Source of the DNA: Methylobacterium sp. 17Sr1-1
Lineage (GTDB): Bacteria; Pseudomonadota; Alphaproteobacteria; Rhizobiales; Beijerinckiaceae
DNA: 64,000 bases
Direction: 5' to 3'
Assembly: GCF_003173775.1 (NCBI RefSeq)
Contig: NZ_CP029552.1
Span: 3,076,001-3,140,000 of the forward strand
Numbering within the stretch: position 1 is the first letter of the stretch; each line of letters opens with the position of its first letter. The notes beneath the pieces were generated by a model. That model saw only the letters and a list, made by a program, of their open reading frames with translations. It had not been told where the DNA came from and searched no databases. This document shows positions 25,856-35,517 of this stretch, one piece after another. Both the position numbers and the translations under genes were made by a program.

Positions 25856-28832
25856 GGATGCGCTCGCCTGTGGGATCGAGGAAGACCGGATCGACGACCG
25901 TGACGCGGGCAAAGCCCTCCGGCGTCGTAGCGTGGAGGTGGCCACCCAGCCGCGCGCGCCCGTCCGCCACCAGGGCGAGCGCGATCGAGCGCCCGCAAGT
26001 CGGGCTGGCATAGCTCGACGTGACGTGGCCGAGCATCCGCATCGGGATCGACTGGCCCGGATCGGCGACGAGCTGCGCGCCCTCGTCGAGGACGAGCCTG
26101 GAATCGTCGGTGACGAGGCCGACGAGCTGCTTGCGGCCGCTCGCCACCACGTCGGGCCGGGCGAGCGAGCGCTTGCCGACGAAGTCCTTCTTCGCCTTGG
26201 CGATCATGCCCGACAGGCCGACATCGTCCGGCGTCACCGTGCCGTCGGTCTCCTGGCCGACGATGATGTAGCCCTTCTCGGCCCGCAGCACGTGCATCGT
26301 CTCGGTGCCGTAGGGAGTGATGCCGTGGGCCTCGCCGGCGGCGCAGACGGCCTCCCAGACCGTCAGGGCATGGTCGGACGGCACGTTGATCTCGAAGCCG
26401 AGCTCGCCGGTGAACGAGACGCGAAACAGCCGGGTCGGCACGCCGCAGATCGTGCCGGAGCGCATCGCCATGTGGGGAAAGGCCTCCGGCGACAGGTCGA
26501 TCCCCTCGACCAGCGGCGCGATCACCGCCCGCGCCTTCGGCCCCTGGAGGGCGATCACCGCCCATTGCTCGGTGGTCGAGGTGAGGAAGACCTTGAGATC
26601 CGGCCACTCGGTCTGGAGGTAATCCTCCATATGGGCGAGCACCCGGGCGGCCCCCCCGGTCGTCGTGGTGACGTGGAAGCAATCGGGCGCGACCCGGGCG
26701 ATCACGCCGTCGTCGAGGATGTAGCCGTCCTCCTTCAGCATCAGCCCGTAGCGGCAGCGCCCGACCTCGAGCTTCAGCCAGGGATTGACGTAGAGCCGGT
26801 TCATGAACTCGGCCGCGCCGGGTCCCACCACCTCGATCTTGCCGAGCGTCGAGGCGTCGAAGATCCCCACACTCTGCCGCACCGCCCGGCACTCGCGGGC
26901 GACCGCATCGTGCATCGTCTCGCCGGGTTTCGGGAAGTACCAGGCGCGGCGCCACAGGGCGACGTTCTCGAACTTGGCGCCGCGCGCCTCCGCCCAGTCG
27001 TGGATCGGCGTGGTGCGGATCGGATCGAACAGGGCGTGGCGCGCAGGTCCCACGAGGGTGCCGAAGGTGACCGGCGTGTAGGGCGGCCGGAAGGTCGTGG
27101 TGCCGACGCTCGGCAGGGTGGTATCGAGGTGCCCGGCGACGAGGCCGAGGGCGTTCATGTTGGACGTCTTGCCCTGATCGGTCGCCATGCCGGTCGTGGT
27201 GTAGCGCTTGACGTGCTCGACCGACCGAAAACCCTCGCGCACCGCGAGGCCGATATCCTTGGCGGTGACGTCGTTCTGGAAATCGACGAAGGCCCGGACC
27301 TTGGCCGGATCGGCATCGGTCGGCATCGCGCGGACCGGCCGGAAGCCGGTGGGGGTCGGGCTCGCGGTGAAGCGGCGCCGCTCCTCGGACCCGGCCGCCG
27401 CGGCGCCGGCCGCGTCACCCTGGGCGAGGCATCCGGCGAGGTCGTACACGCCCTTGGCGGCACCGGCCGAGCGCTCGGCCTGCACCGAGGTGCCGGGCAC
27501 GAAGGCGTCGATGGCGGCGTCGAATGCGAGCTTGCCGCGGGATTGGGAGAACAGGTGCACCGCCGGCGTCCAGCCGCCCGACATGCCGACGCAGTCGCAC
27601 GGCAGCAGGCGATGCGCCCCGCAACGCCCGGCCCGGTCGGCCGGTGCGACGACGAGGCCGGTGACGCGCTTGCCCCCCTTGGCACCGATCACCGTGTGGC
27701 CGGTGAGGACCTCGATACCGGCGCCGCGCGCACGCGCCAGTTCCGGGCCGCATTCCTCCTCGGTGCGCAGATCGACCACGGTGACGGCGAGGCCCGCCGC
27801 CTTGGCCTCAACGGCGGTCGCGTAGGCCGAGGCGCCGCTCGTCGCGACGACGAGCCGCCGGCCGGGCGCCACGCCGTAGCGGTTGAGGAAGACCCGCACG
27901 CTCTCGGCGAGCAGGATGCCGGGGCGATCGTTGTCGGCGAAGACCAGCGGACGCTCGTGGGCGCCGGTCGCCAGCACCACCTCGCCGGCCCGCACCTGCC
28001 ACAGCCGCTCGCGCGGGGCGCTGCCGGGGTCGGGCAGATGGTCGGTGATCCGCTCGGCGAGCGCGACGTGGTTGTGGTTGTAGTAGCCGAAGGCGGTGGT
28101 GCGGGAGAGCAGGATGACGGTCTCGCGCGAATCGAGCTCGGCCAGCGCCGCCTCCAGCCACTCCGCCGCCGGCCGGCCGTCGATCTCGGCATCGACGTCG
28201 TGCAGCAGCGCGCCGCCGGGCTCGGGCCCCTCGTCGGCGAGGATGACCCGCTTGCCGGTGCGGGCGGCGGCGAGCGCCGCCGCGAGGCCGGCGGGTCCCG
28301 CCCCGACCACCAGCACGTCGCAATGGGCGTGGCGGTTGGCGTAGCGGTCCGGATCGGGCACGGCCGGCGCCGTGCCGAGGCCGGCCGCCGCGCGGATCAC
28401 CGGCTCGTAGACCTTGTCCCAGAATTTCTTGGGCCACATGAAGGTCTTGTAGTAGAACCCCGCGACGAAGACCGGCGAGAGCAGGTCGTTGACCGCGCCG
28501 ATATCGTGTTCGAGCGAGGGCCAGTGGTTCTGGGACAGGGTCTTCAGCCCGTCTCTCGCCTCCACCACCGAGGCGCGGTTGTTCGGGTCGATCCGGCCGG
28601 GCCCGCGATCGACCGAGAGCAGCGCGCTCGGCTCGTCCGAGCCGTGGCTCAGGATGCCGCGCGGGCGGTGATACTTGAACGAGCGCCCGACGAGGTGGAT
28701 GCCGTTGGCGAGCAGCGCCGAGGCGACGCTGTCGCCGTGGAAGCCCACGACGGTGCGGCCGTTGAAGGTGAAGCGGACCGGGCGGGCGCGGTCGATGCGG
28801 CCGCCCCGGGACACTCTGAACGGCTGTACCAT
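25848..28832 (-). CDS. soxA: Sarcosine oxidase alpha subunit
   Basis: The large subunit, 994 residues, matching the ~1000 of the family. In order: an N-terminal 2Fe-2S-ferredoxin-like region that keeps the fold but not obvious cluster cysteines (VRFTFNGRTVVGFHGDSVAS); a nucleotide-binding domain with VLVVGAGPAGLAAALAAA; the NAD-domain stretch LVVATSGASAYATAVEAK; and a C-terminal GcvT-like aminomethyltransferase/THF domain (TGELGFEINVPSDHAL, HVLRAEKGYIIVGQETDG). Its ATG overlaps the soxD stop codon. The enzyme passes the methyl-derived formaldehyde to tetrahydrofolate. Confidence 0.96.
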   Translation of the reverse strand: MVQPFRVSRGGRIDRARPVRFTFNGRTVVGFHGDSVASALLANGIHLVGRSFKYHRPRGILSHGSDEPSALLSVDRGPGRIDPNNRASVVEARDGLKTLSQNHWPSLEHDIGAVNDLLSPVFVAGFYYKTFMWPKKFWDKVYEPVIRAAAGLGTAPAVPDPDRYANRHAHCDVLVVGAGPAGLAAALAAARTGKRVILADEGPEPGGALLHDVDAEIDGRPAAEWLEAALAELDSRETVILLSRTTAFGYYNHNHVALAERITDHLPDPGSAPRERLWQVRAGEVVLATGAHERPLVFADNDRPGILLAESVRVFLNRYGVAPGRRLVVATSGASAYATAVEAKAAGLAVTVVDLRTEEECGPELARARGAGIEVLTGHTVIGAKGGKRVTGLVVAPADRAGRCGAHRLLPCDCVGMSGGWTPAVHLFSQSRGKLAFDAAIDAFVPGTSVQAERSAGAAKGVYDLAGCLAQGDAAGAAAAGSEERRRFTASPTPTGFRPVRAMPTDADPAKVRAFVDFQNDVTAKDIGLAVREGFRSVEHVKRYTTTGMATDQGKTSNMNALGLVAGHLDTTLPSVGTTTFRPPYTPVTFGTLVGPARHALFDPIRTTPIHDWAEARGAKFENVALWRRAWYFPKPGETMHDAVARECRAVRQSVGIFDASTLGKIEVVGPGAAEFMNRLYVNPWLKLEVGRCRYGLMLKEDGYILDDGVIARVAPDCFHVTTTTGGAARVLAHMEDYLQTEWPDLKVFLTSTTEQWAVIALQGPKARAVIAPLVEGIDLSPEAFPHMAMRSGTICGVPTRLFRVSFTGELGFEINVPSDHALTVWEAVCAAGEAHGITPYGTETMHVLRAEKGYIIVGQETDGTVTPDDVGLSGMIAKAKKDFVGKRSLARPDVVASGRKQLVGLVTDDSRLVLDEGAQLVADPGQSIPMRMLGHVTSSYASPTCGRSIALALVADGRARLGGHLHATTPEGFARVTVVDPVFLDPTGERIHA

Positions 28833-29134
28833 CACGCCCTCGCCTCGCTGGTGGTCTCGCCGATGGTCCTGGGCTGTCCGCCCGCCGGGTAGGTCTCGAG
28901 GAAGCGGTCGCTCACGGTGTCGCGGAGCGCGTTGAACCAGCGCCCGCAGCCATGGGCGTGGCACCAGCGCTCGGCATGGACGCCACGCGGATTGGCGCGC
29001 ACGAACAGGTGCTCGGCCCATTGCGCGTCGGTCAGCGCCGCCGGGTCGGCGGGCCGGGCGATGTGGGCCTGTCCGCCGCAGCGGAACTCGGTCTCGGGTC
29101 GGTTGCCGCAATGGGGGCAGGCGATCAGCAGCAT
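28832..29134 (-). CDS. soxD: Sarcosine oxidase delta subunit
   Basis: A 100-residue zinc-binding subunit. The ligands are in CPHCGNRPETEFRCGG and, further on, HAERWCHAHGCGRWFN, which together give the Cys/His set of the family. It stabilises the alpha/beta assembly. It overlaps soxA (TGATG) and follows soxB after 20 bp. Confidence 0.95.
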   Translation of the reverse strand: MLLIACPHCGNRPETEFRCGGQAHIARPADPAALTDAQWAEHLFVRANPRGVHAERWCHAHGCGRWFNALRDTVSDRFLETYPAGGQPRTIGETTSEARA

Positions 29135-29154
29135 CGGGCGCCTCGTTCCAGGAA

Positions 29155-30408
29155 TCAGTGCGCGACGGCCGCGGCGGCGGCCTCGTCGATGAGGCGCCCG
29201 GTGCGGAACCGGTCGAGGGTGAAGGGCGCGTTGATCGGGTGCGGCTCGCCGGTCGCGAGGGTGTGGGCGAAGACGTGGCCCGAGCCCGGCGTCGCCTTGA
29301 AGCCGCCGGTGCCCCAGCCGCAATTGACGAACAGGTTGTCGACCGGGGTCCTGCCGATGATCGGCGAGCGGTCCGGCGTCACGTCGACGATGCCGCCCCA
29401 GGAGCGCAGCATCCGCATCCGGGTGAATTGCGGAAACAGCTCGCAGATCGCGTCGAGGGTGTGGGTGGTGATGTGCAGCCCGCCCTGCTGGCTGTACGAC
29501 GTGTACTGGTCGGTGCCCGCCCCGATCACCAGCTCGCCCTTGTCCGACTGCGAGATGTAGGCGTGCACCGCGTTCGACATCACCACGCAGGGGAAGACGG
29601 GCTTGACCGGCTCCGACACCAGCGCCTGGAGCGGGTAGCTCTCGAGCGGCATGCGCACGTCGGCCATGGCCATCACGGTCGAGGTGTGGCCGGCGGCCAC
29701 CACCCCGATCCGCCCGGCCTTGATGAAGCCGCGCGTCGTCTCGACGCCGATCGCCGCCCCTGACGCGTCGCGGCGGATGCCGGTGACGGCGCAGTTCTGG
29801 ATGATGTCGACGCCGCGCGCATCCGCCCCGCGGGCGTAGCCCCAGGCGACCGCGTCGTGGCGCGCCGTGCCGGCCCGGCGCTGGAGCGCGCCACCGAGGA
29901 CCGGGTAGCGCAGGCTTTCGCCGATATCGAGCGGCGGACAGAACTCCTTGCACTGCTCCTTCGACAGCCACTCGTTGTCGATGCCGTTGAGGCGGTTGGC
30001 GTAGATGTGGCGCTTGAAGGACTGCACGTCGTGCTGGGTGTGCGCAAGCATCAGGACGCCGCGCTGCGAGAACATCACGTTGTAGTTCAACTCCTGGGAC
30101 AGGCCCTCCCAGAGCTTCAGCGCGTGCTCGTAGAGCGCGGCGCTCTCGTCGTAGAGGTAGTTCGAGCGGATGATCGTGGTGTTGCGGCCGGTATTGCCGC
30201 CGCCGATCCAACCCTTCTCCACCACCGCCACGTTGGTGATGCCGTGGACCGTCGCGAGGTAGTAGGCGGTCGCGAGGCCATGTCCGCCTCCGCCGACGAT
30301 GACGACGTCGTAGGCCGGCTTCGGCTGCGGGTCCCGCCACTGGCGGCCCCAGCCCCGGTGCCCCTTGAGGGATTCGGAGAGCAGCGACGAGAGGGAGAAT
30401 CGGCGCAT
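29155..30408 (-). CDS. soxB: Sarcosine oxidase beta subunit
   Basis: The 417-residue catalytic flavoprotein subunit; sarcosine is dehydrogenated at its covalently bound FMN and noncovalent FAD. Motifs are the dinucleotide fold [20 protein letters not shown] and the flavin-attachment region [18 protein letters not shown] (a His in many homologues), and near the end [23 protein letters not shown] 30408 opens with [13 protein letters not shown], typical for SoxB. It is first gene of the operon; the broken GlxA-type regulator gene lies divergently upstream, so local control may have been lost. Confidence 0.95.
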   Translation of the reverse strand: MRRFSLSSLLSESLKGHRGWGRQWRDPQPKPAYDVVIVGGGGHGLATAYYLATVHGITNVAVVEKGWIGGGNTGRNTTIIRSNYLYDESAALYEHALKLWEGLSQELNYNVMFSQRGVLMLAHTQHDVQSFKRHIYANRLNGIDNEWLSKEQCKEFCPPLDIGESLRYPVLGGALQRRAGTARHDAVAWGYARGADARGVDIIQNCAVTGIRRDASGAAIGVETTRGFIKAGRIGVVAAGHTSTVMAMADVRMPLESYPLQALVSEPVKPVFPCVVMSNAVHAYISQSDKGELVIGAGTDQYTSYSQQGGLHITTHTLDAICELFPQFTRMRMLRSWGGIVDVTPDRSPIIGRTPVDNLFVNCGWGTGGFKATPGSGHVFAHTLATGEPHPINAPFTLDRFRTGRLIDEAAAAAVAH

Positions 30409-30610
30409 CTTTCGGCCTTCCTGTGTTGCCGGATCATCGGAGCGGCGCCGGCCTGCGGCTTGCGCGACGGCGACCGCGGGTTTGGGATTTGCGACTTCAC
30501 ACGAAGGGCGATGGTCCATCCTCCCGGGACATCCTTCCTGCTTGCCCCGCGCGCCAGCCTGGAGCCAGTCTCAAGGCGGCGCTGCAAGCCCTCGATTCAA
30601 GTTTCGACGG

Positions 30611-31237
30611 ATGTGGACGATGGCGGTCGGGCAAGCCGACATCATGGCGAAGGACGGCGGCGTCGCCGAGGACGTGACGACGGTCGGCTTCATGCTGGTC
30701 GAGCAGTCCTCGATGATCGCCGCCTCGTCGGCGATCGAGTCGCTGCGCCTCGCCAACCGGGCGGCGCGGCGCGAACTCTACCGCTACTCGCTGTGGTCGG
30801 AGACCGGGCAGAGCTGCACCGCCTCGAACGGCGTCGAGGTGCGGGTCGCGGGGAGCCTCGGCGAGGCGCCTCCCCTCGCCATGGCGATCGTCTGCCGCCT
30901 GCGGCGGCATCGACATCCACCGCCGCGCCCACCGGGCGCTCCAGGCGGCCTTGCGCCGCAGCGCGATCCGCGGCGCGGCGCTCGGGGCGGTCTGCACCGG
31001 CACCTACGGGCTCGCCAAGGCGGGGCTCCTCGACGGCGACCGGGCGACGATCCACTGGGAGAACCAGGCGAGCCTCGCCTCCGAGCATGACGGGCTGGGG
31101 ATCGGCTCCGACCTGCTCGAGATCGACCGCAACCGCTTCACCTGCGCCGGCGGCACGGCAGCCGACATGATGCTGTCCCTGACCGTGCGCGACCACGGGC
31201 CCGGCATCGCCACGTCGAACGAGATGTCGCGCAGGCC
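30611..31237 (+). pseudogene. GlxA-family (DJ-1/PfpI + AraC) transcriptional regulator, frameshifted and truncated
   Basis: From ATG 30611, one frame gives the start of a GlxA-type amidase-like domain (TVGFMLVEQSSMIAASSAIE, ELYRYSLWSETGQ, ASNGVEVRVAGSLGEAP). Near 30896-30902 the frame breaks; a 7-base insertion (CGCCTGC) would explain it. The next frame continues the family (GGIDIHRRAHRALQAAL, GAALGAVCTGTYGLAKAGLL, ATIHWENQASLA, RFTCAGGTAADMMLSL). Homology stops at VRDHGPGIA, before the AraC-type DNA-binding domain, which is absent. About 200 of ~320 residues remain. Position opposite soxB suggests it once controlled sarcosine oxidation. Confidence 0.85.
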
Positions 31238-31284
31238 GACGACGCCGCCGCAGGCGGCGGCGATGACGGATGAGGCTCCTCCGG

Positions 31285-31375
31285 CCCCCCTCACCCTTGC
31301 CCTGCGGGCTCGCCGAACCTCTAGACGAGGGTTCGGCCCTCTCGCCGCCCGCGGGGAGAGGAGAAATCGCGCCTC
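31285..31375. repeat. CCTC/GAGG-type intergenic hairpin repeat
   Basis: An imperfect hairpin: CCCCCCTCACCCTTGCC and CGAACCTC on the left, GAGGGTTCG and GGGGAGAGGAG on the right. It lies exactly where the GlxA-like coding homology has ended and resembles the arms at 24.7 and 47.0-47.3 kb. Confidence 0.5.
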
Positions 31376-31412
31376 TTCCTTTTGCCGGACATCTGTGGAG
31401 GCGTATCTTCCA

Positions 31413-32489
31413 TCACGCCGCCGGCGGGTAATCCACGTAGCCCTTGGCCCCGCCGGTGTACCAGGTCTCGGTATCGTCGGCCGACAGCGGCAGACCGTCC
31501 GCGATCCGCCGCGGCAGGTCGGGGTTGGCGATGAAGGGACGCCCGAACGCGATCGCGTCGGCCGCGCCGGCATCGAGGGCGGCTTGGCCGCGGGTGCCGT
31601 CATAGTCGGAATTGAGCACGAAGGCGCCCCGGAACGCTGCCCGCATCCGCGGCGCCACCGGCGGGCGCTCGGCCTTGCCGTTGGTGCCGTCGTAATCGGG
31701 CTCGCGCACCTCCAGGAAGGCGATGCCGAGCTCGGAGAGCGCCGCCGACGCCGCCTCGAACAGCGGCTCGGGGTTGCTGTCGTTCACCCCCTGGCGCTCC
31801 TCGTTCGGCGACAGGCGCACGCCGGTGCGCTCGGGGCCGACGATCTCGGCCACCGCCGCCACGACCTCGCGCAGGAGCCGGATCCGGTTCTCGATCGAAC
31901 CGCCGTAGCGGTCGGTGCGGAAATTGGCGTTGTCGCGCAGGAACTGGTCGATCAGGTAGCCGTTCGCGGCGTGGATCTGCACGCCGTCGAAGCCGGCCTC
32001 CAGCGCGTTGCGGGCCGCCTTGCGGTAGTCGTCGAGGACCGCCCGGATGTCCTCCTCGGTCATCGCGCGCGCCTCCACATGGGGCGCCTTGCCCTCGTAG
32101 GTGCGCGCCATGCCCGGCATCGTGGTCGCCGAGGACGAGACCGGCTGGCCACGCCCGGGCAGGCTCGGATGGACCACCCGCCCCATGTGCCAGAGCTGAC
32201 ACGCGATCAATCCGCCGCCCGCATGCACGGCGGCGGTGACCGGCCGCCAGGCCTCGACTTGCTCAAGGTTCCAGATCCCGGGCGCGTAGGGCCAGCCGAG
32301 CCCTTGCGCGCTGATCCCGGTCGCCTCGGAGATGATGAGGCCGGCCGAGGCGCGCTGGGCGTAGTAATCGACCATCATCGCGGTCGGCACGTGGTCGCGG
32401 GTGGAGCGCGCCCGGGTGAGCGGCGCCATGAGCACCCGGTTGCGCGCGTGGAGCGCGCCGAGGCGGATCGGGTCGAGGAGGCTGGGCAT
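31413..32489 (-). CDS. Old yellow enzyme-type alkene reductase / NADH:flavin oxidoreductase
   Basis: A 358-residue FMN-dependent TIM-barrel ene-reductase of the NemA/OYE group that reduces activated C=C bonds or nitro compounds. Motifs are RVLMAPLTRARS, IACQLWHMGRVVHPS, the substrate pair His/Asn in QIHAANGYLIDQFLRD, the RTDRYGGSIENR signature and AIAFGRPFIANPDLP. ATG 32489 gives MPSLLDPIRLG. It lies 35 bp downstream of the PAP2 phosphatase on the same strand, so may share its transcript, though no shared role is evident. Confidence 0.94.
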   Translation of the reverse strand: MPSLLDPIRLGALHARNRVLMAPLTRARSTRDHVPTAMMVDYYAQRASAGLIISEATGISAQGLGWPYAPGIWNLEQVEAWRPVTAAVHAGGGLIACQLWHMGRVVHPSLPGRGQPVSSSATTMPGMARTYEGKAPHVEARAMTEEDIRAVLDDYRKAARNALEAGFDGVQIHAANGYLIDQFLRDNANFRTDRYGGSIENRIRLLREVVAAVAEIVGPERTGVRLSPNEERQGVNDSNPEPLFEAASAALSELGIAFLEVREPDYDGTNGKAERPPVAPRMRAAFRGAFVLNSDYDGTRGQAALDAGAADAIAFGRPFIANPDLPRRIADGLPLSADDTETWYTGGAKGYVDYPPAA

Positions 32490-32524
32490 CGTTCACTCCG
32501 CTGCGCAGGTCGAGGATGAGGAGG

Positions 32525-33943
32525 TCAGCGGGTCGTCTGCTGCTGCGGGCGCTTCGAAGCGGCGAGCGACGCCGCCTTGCCGGCGGCGGCGTAGAGGTTC
32601 AGGCGCGAATAGACCCCGAAGGCCGAGCCGTCGTCGAGGAAGCCGCCGCCCGGCCCCTGCGTCTCGGTCAGGATCGCGTTCGCCTCCGCGAGGCTCAAGG
32701 CAGGGAAGGCCGCGGTCAGCAGGTGACCGGCTTCGGGAGCGAGCTTGCCGACGTCCTCGACGGTGTTCGCCGTAGTCGGGTGGACGACCGGCAGGCCGTA
32801 GGTCTGCGTGGTGTTGTAGAAGGCCTCGTTCGCCGCGGCATCCCTGAACCGCCCGGTATCGGTGGCCGCACAAGCCGCCACTGCGTCGCCGCAAGCGTCC
32901 TTCAGGACCAGGCCGAGGTCGTTGCGCGCCGCCTCCAGGGCCGCGCGGTAATCGGTGATGGCGACCGTGTCCTTGGTCTGCGGGCTCATCTCGACGGGCA
33001 CCGCCGGGTTCTTGCGGATCTGGCCGACATAGGCCGGATCGTTGGCGAGGAGGTGCGCGACGGCGTGCAAAGCCACCGCACGCCCGCCGAGCACGTCCAT
33101 GGCGTAATGCGCGCCGACGACGATGCGGTTGTTGCCGTACTCGGCCGCCCGCACGATCATCTGCTGGTAGCGCTCGGGCACCAGCAGCGCGAGGACGAGC
33201 GACTCGGTGTAGCCGAAGGTGGTGTGGCCGCTCGGATAGGACGGGCTGTCGGTCAGGTTCTGACTCGGCCCGTGCAGCCAGTCCAGGCTGTGCGAGGTGC
33301 GCGTGAAGTAGTCGTCGCCGCGATAGGCGTAGAGCTGCGGCAGGGTCTGGAACGGCCGGGAATTGCCATAAGCGTCCGCCCCCGTGCTGCCGGCCGGGCG
33401 GCCATAGGCCTTGCCGAACACGTCCGGCACGCCGCCCCGGCCAGCGAAGATGCCGGCGGCCGCCTCCGAGACGGGCTTCTTGCCGTCGGTGGTGCCGTTG
33501 GCGAAGAAGTATTTTCCGGAATTCGAATCGGATTTCGTGATGTTGTTGGTGTAGCCGAGCAGGTCGGCGACCGACTGGGTCACGTTGCTGAACGTCTTGT
33601 AGTCGGCGTAGCGCGCCTTGTCCTGGTAGATCGCCCCGAGCCGGCTGCCGAGCCCGTCGGCGAGCTCGGTGGCGTTGCCGTCGGTGATGAAGCAGTCGCG
33701 GAGCGCCAGCTGGCGCTGCTGGTCGAGCGGCAGGAGATGCGGCTGCGGGTGGCTGCCGAACTGGATGTCGCCGGTCACCTGCAGGTTGGCGGCGAGCGCC
33801 GCCTTCCCCTCCGGCGTCTGCTGCAGGGCGCTCACCGGGGCGAGCCCCTGGAGGGCGACGAGGTTCGTGGCGGTCTGCGCCGTCGCGGCTGCCGGCAGCA
33901 GCAGGCCGAGAATCGCCGCCCCCTGGATCGTGGCCCTGCGCAT
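32525..33943 (-). CDS. Secreted PAP2-family acid phosphatase
   Basis: A 472-residue periplasmic enzyme with a signal peptide (AILGLLLPAAATAQ). The C-terminal half holds the vanadium-haloperoxidase/PAP2 active site: PSYPSGHTTFGYTESL (phosphate-binding Ser-Gly-His) and NNRIVVGAHYAMDVLGGRAV (nucleophile His). The first ~200 residues are an extension seen in large bacterial acid phosphatases. The likely role is scavenging phosphate from organic esters; the substrate is not predictable. It has no membrane helices after the signal. Confidence 0.9.
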   Translation of the reverse strand: MRRATIQGAAILGLLLPAAATAQTATNLVALQGLAPVSALQQTPEGKAALAANLQVTGDIQFGSHPQPHLLPLDQQRQLALRDCFITDGNATELADGLGSRLGAIYQDKARYADYKTFSNVTQSVADLLGYTNNITKSDSNSGKYFFANGTTDGKKPVSEAAAGIFAGRGGVPDVFGKAYGRPAGSTGADAYGNSRPFQTLPQLYAYRGDDYFTRTSHSLDWLHGPSQNLTDSPSYPSGHTTFGYTESLVLALLVPERYQQMIVRAAEYGNNRIVVGAHYAMDVLGGRAVALHAVAHLLANDPAYVGQIRKNPAVPVEMSPQTKDTVAITDYRAALEAARNDLGLVLKDACGDAVAACAATDTGRFRDAAANEAFYNTTQTYGLPVVHPTTANTVEDVGKLAPEAGHLLTAAFPALSLAEANAILTETQGPGGGFLDDGSAFGVYSRLNLYAAAGKAASLAASKRPQQQTTR

Positions 33944-34158
33944 GACGTCCCCCCGACGGTTTCTTCGGATGCCAGGAAACGACGACAGCCGCGTCCTGTC
34001 CAGCCCGGGCGCTGCCGGTCCTGGGCGGGGATCCCGGCCGGAGGCCCGGCCTCGCCGCCGAAAAGCCTTCGTACGACGCCGATCGGACCAGCCCTGATAG
34101 GCTTTTCGGCGAAACCCATACTATGGCCGAGGGGTCAGCGCCGTCCGTGCCTTGCCCG

Positions 34159-35397
34159 TCAGCGACGCCCCGGCCTGAACGGCGTCGCCTCCACCATCGG
34201 CGTCTCGCCCGACATCGCCTCGGCCAGGAGGCGGCCGGAAGCCGGGCCGAGGGTGAAGCCCTGGTGGCCGTGACCGAAATGGAACCACAGGCCCGGGTGG
34301 CGCGGTGCCGCTCCGGCGACCGGCAGCATGTCGGGCATGCAGGGGCGGATGCCCGACCAGGGCGCATTCTCGCGCGGCGCGCCGAGATCGAGGAGGCCGC
34401 CCGCGGCGGCCTCGGCCCGGGCGAGCTGGACCGGGCCGGTCGCAGGCTGCGGCCCCCCCAGCTCGGCTCCGGTTGTGAGGCGCAGGCCCGCCGCCATCGG
34501 GGCGAGGACGTAGCCGTTCTGCGCGTCGAGCAGCGGCAGCTCCAGGGTGCGGGCGGGGCGCCAGTGGCGGTGATAGCCGCGCTTGCGCACCATCGCGATC
34601 CGATAGCCGAAGCGGCGCAGGAGATCAGGTGACCACGGCCCGAGCGCCACCACCGCGGCCTCGGCCTCGTGCGTCCCGTCCGGACTCCGCACGCTCCAGC
34701 CCCGCCCGGCCGGCGCGAGGCTGTCCGCCTCGGCCCGCAGCAGCGTCCCGCCGCGCCGGGCGAACAGGGCGGCGTAGGCCGAGACGAGCGCGCCCGGATC
34801 CCGGACCGACCACGGATCCTCCCAGTGGATCGCCCCCGCCCCCGTCTGTTTCAAGGCCGGCTCGGCCGCGGCGAGGTCGCTCGGCGACAGCGCCCGCGCG
34901 CGGATTCCGTAGCGCGCCCGCAGGCGCTCGGCCTCCGCCACGGCCTCGTCCATCGCGCGGCGCTCGCGCAGGAGCATGCGAAAGCCGCCCCGGCGGACGA
35001 GGTCGGCGGCCCCCGCCGCTTCGATCAGCGCCGCGTGCTCTGGGACGGCATGCGCGACGAGGCTCGCATAGGCCCGTGCGGCGGCGGCGTGGCGGCGGGG
35101 GCTGGAGTGCCACCAGTAGCGCAGGAGCGGCCCGGCGTGCCGGTGGAGGGAGCGGATCTCGTAATGGACGTCGTTGCTGCGGCCGGTGGCGATCGCCCAC
35201 AGCGTCGCAGGATCGCGCGGCATGGCGTAGGGCTCGACCGCCTCGCTCTGGATGATCCCGGCATTGCCGAAGCTCGTCTCCCGCCCCGGCGCGCCGCGGT
35301 CGACGAGGGCGACCGACCAGCCGCGCTGCTGCAGGTGGAGGGCGGTGCCGATGCCGACCATGCCGGCGCCCAGAACGATCGCGCTGCGCAAGCTCAC
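34159..35397 (-). CDS. FAD-dependent oxidoreductase, DadA/glycine-oxidase-like
   Basis: A 412-residue DAO-family flavoprotein, most like D-amino-acid dehydrogenase small subunit, which strips amines to 2-oxo acids and feeds electrons to the membrane. The FAD motif is SAIVLGAGMVGIGTALHLQQ, followed by SFGNAGIIQSEAVEPYAMPR (typical DadA block) and the C-terminal WFHFGHGHQGFTLGPASGRL. GTG 35397 is chosen because the Rossmann strand begins three codons after it and an AAGG lies just before. It may work on D-amino acids also handled by the RidA/aldolase operon at 56-58 kb (inference). Confidence 0.9.
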   Translation of the reverse strand: MSLRSAIVLGAGMVGIGTALHLQQRGWSVALVDRGAPGRETSFGNAGIIQSEAVEPYAMPRDPATLWAIATGRSNDVHYEIRSLHRHAGPLLRYWWHSSPRRHAAAARAYASLVAHAVPEHAALIEAAGAADLVRRGGFRMLLRERRAMDEAVAEAERLRARYGIRARALSPSDLAAAEPALKQTGAGAIHWEDPWSVRDPGALVSAYAALFARRGGTLLRAEADSLAPAGRGWSVRSPDGTHEAEAAVVALGPWSPDLLRRFGYRIAMVRKRGYHRHWRPARTLELPLLDAQNGYVLAPMAAGLRLTTGAELGGPQPATGPVQLARAEAAAGGLLDLGAPRENAPWSGIRPCMPDMLPVAGAAPRHPGLWFHFGHGHQGFTLGPASGRLLAEAMSGETPMVEATPFRPGRR

Positions 35398-35517
35398 CGC
35401 CTTGAAGGTGGGAAGGGTTCGAAGGCCCGCCGTCCGGCAGGACGCGGCCACGATACGCGGGACGCGCGGCCGTGCAACGGCGAAGCCGGCTTGCGTTGGC
35501 AGGCCAACGCTTCGTCC

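Noticed and set aside
25854..28892. A ~1000-codon open frame on the plus strand antisense to soxA.
   Set aside because: It mirrors soxA exactly, is composed mostly of Arg, Gly, Ala and Asp-rich nonsense, and soxA has complete family motifs. High GC leaves antisense frames open by chance.
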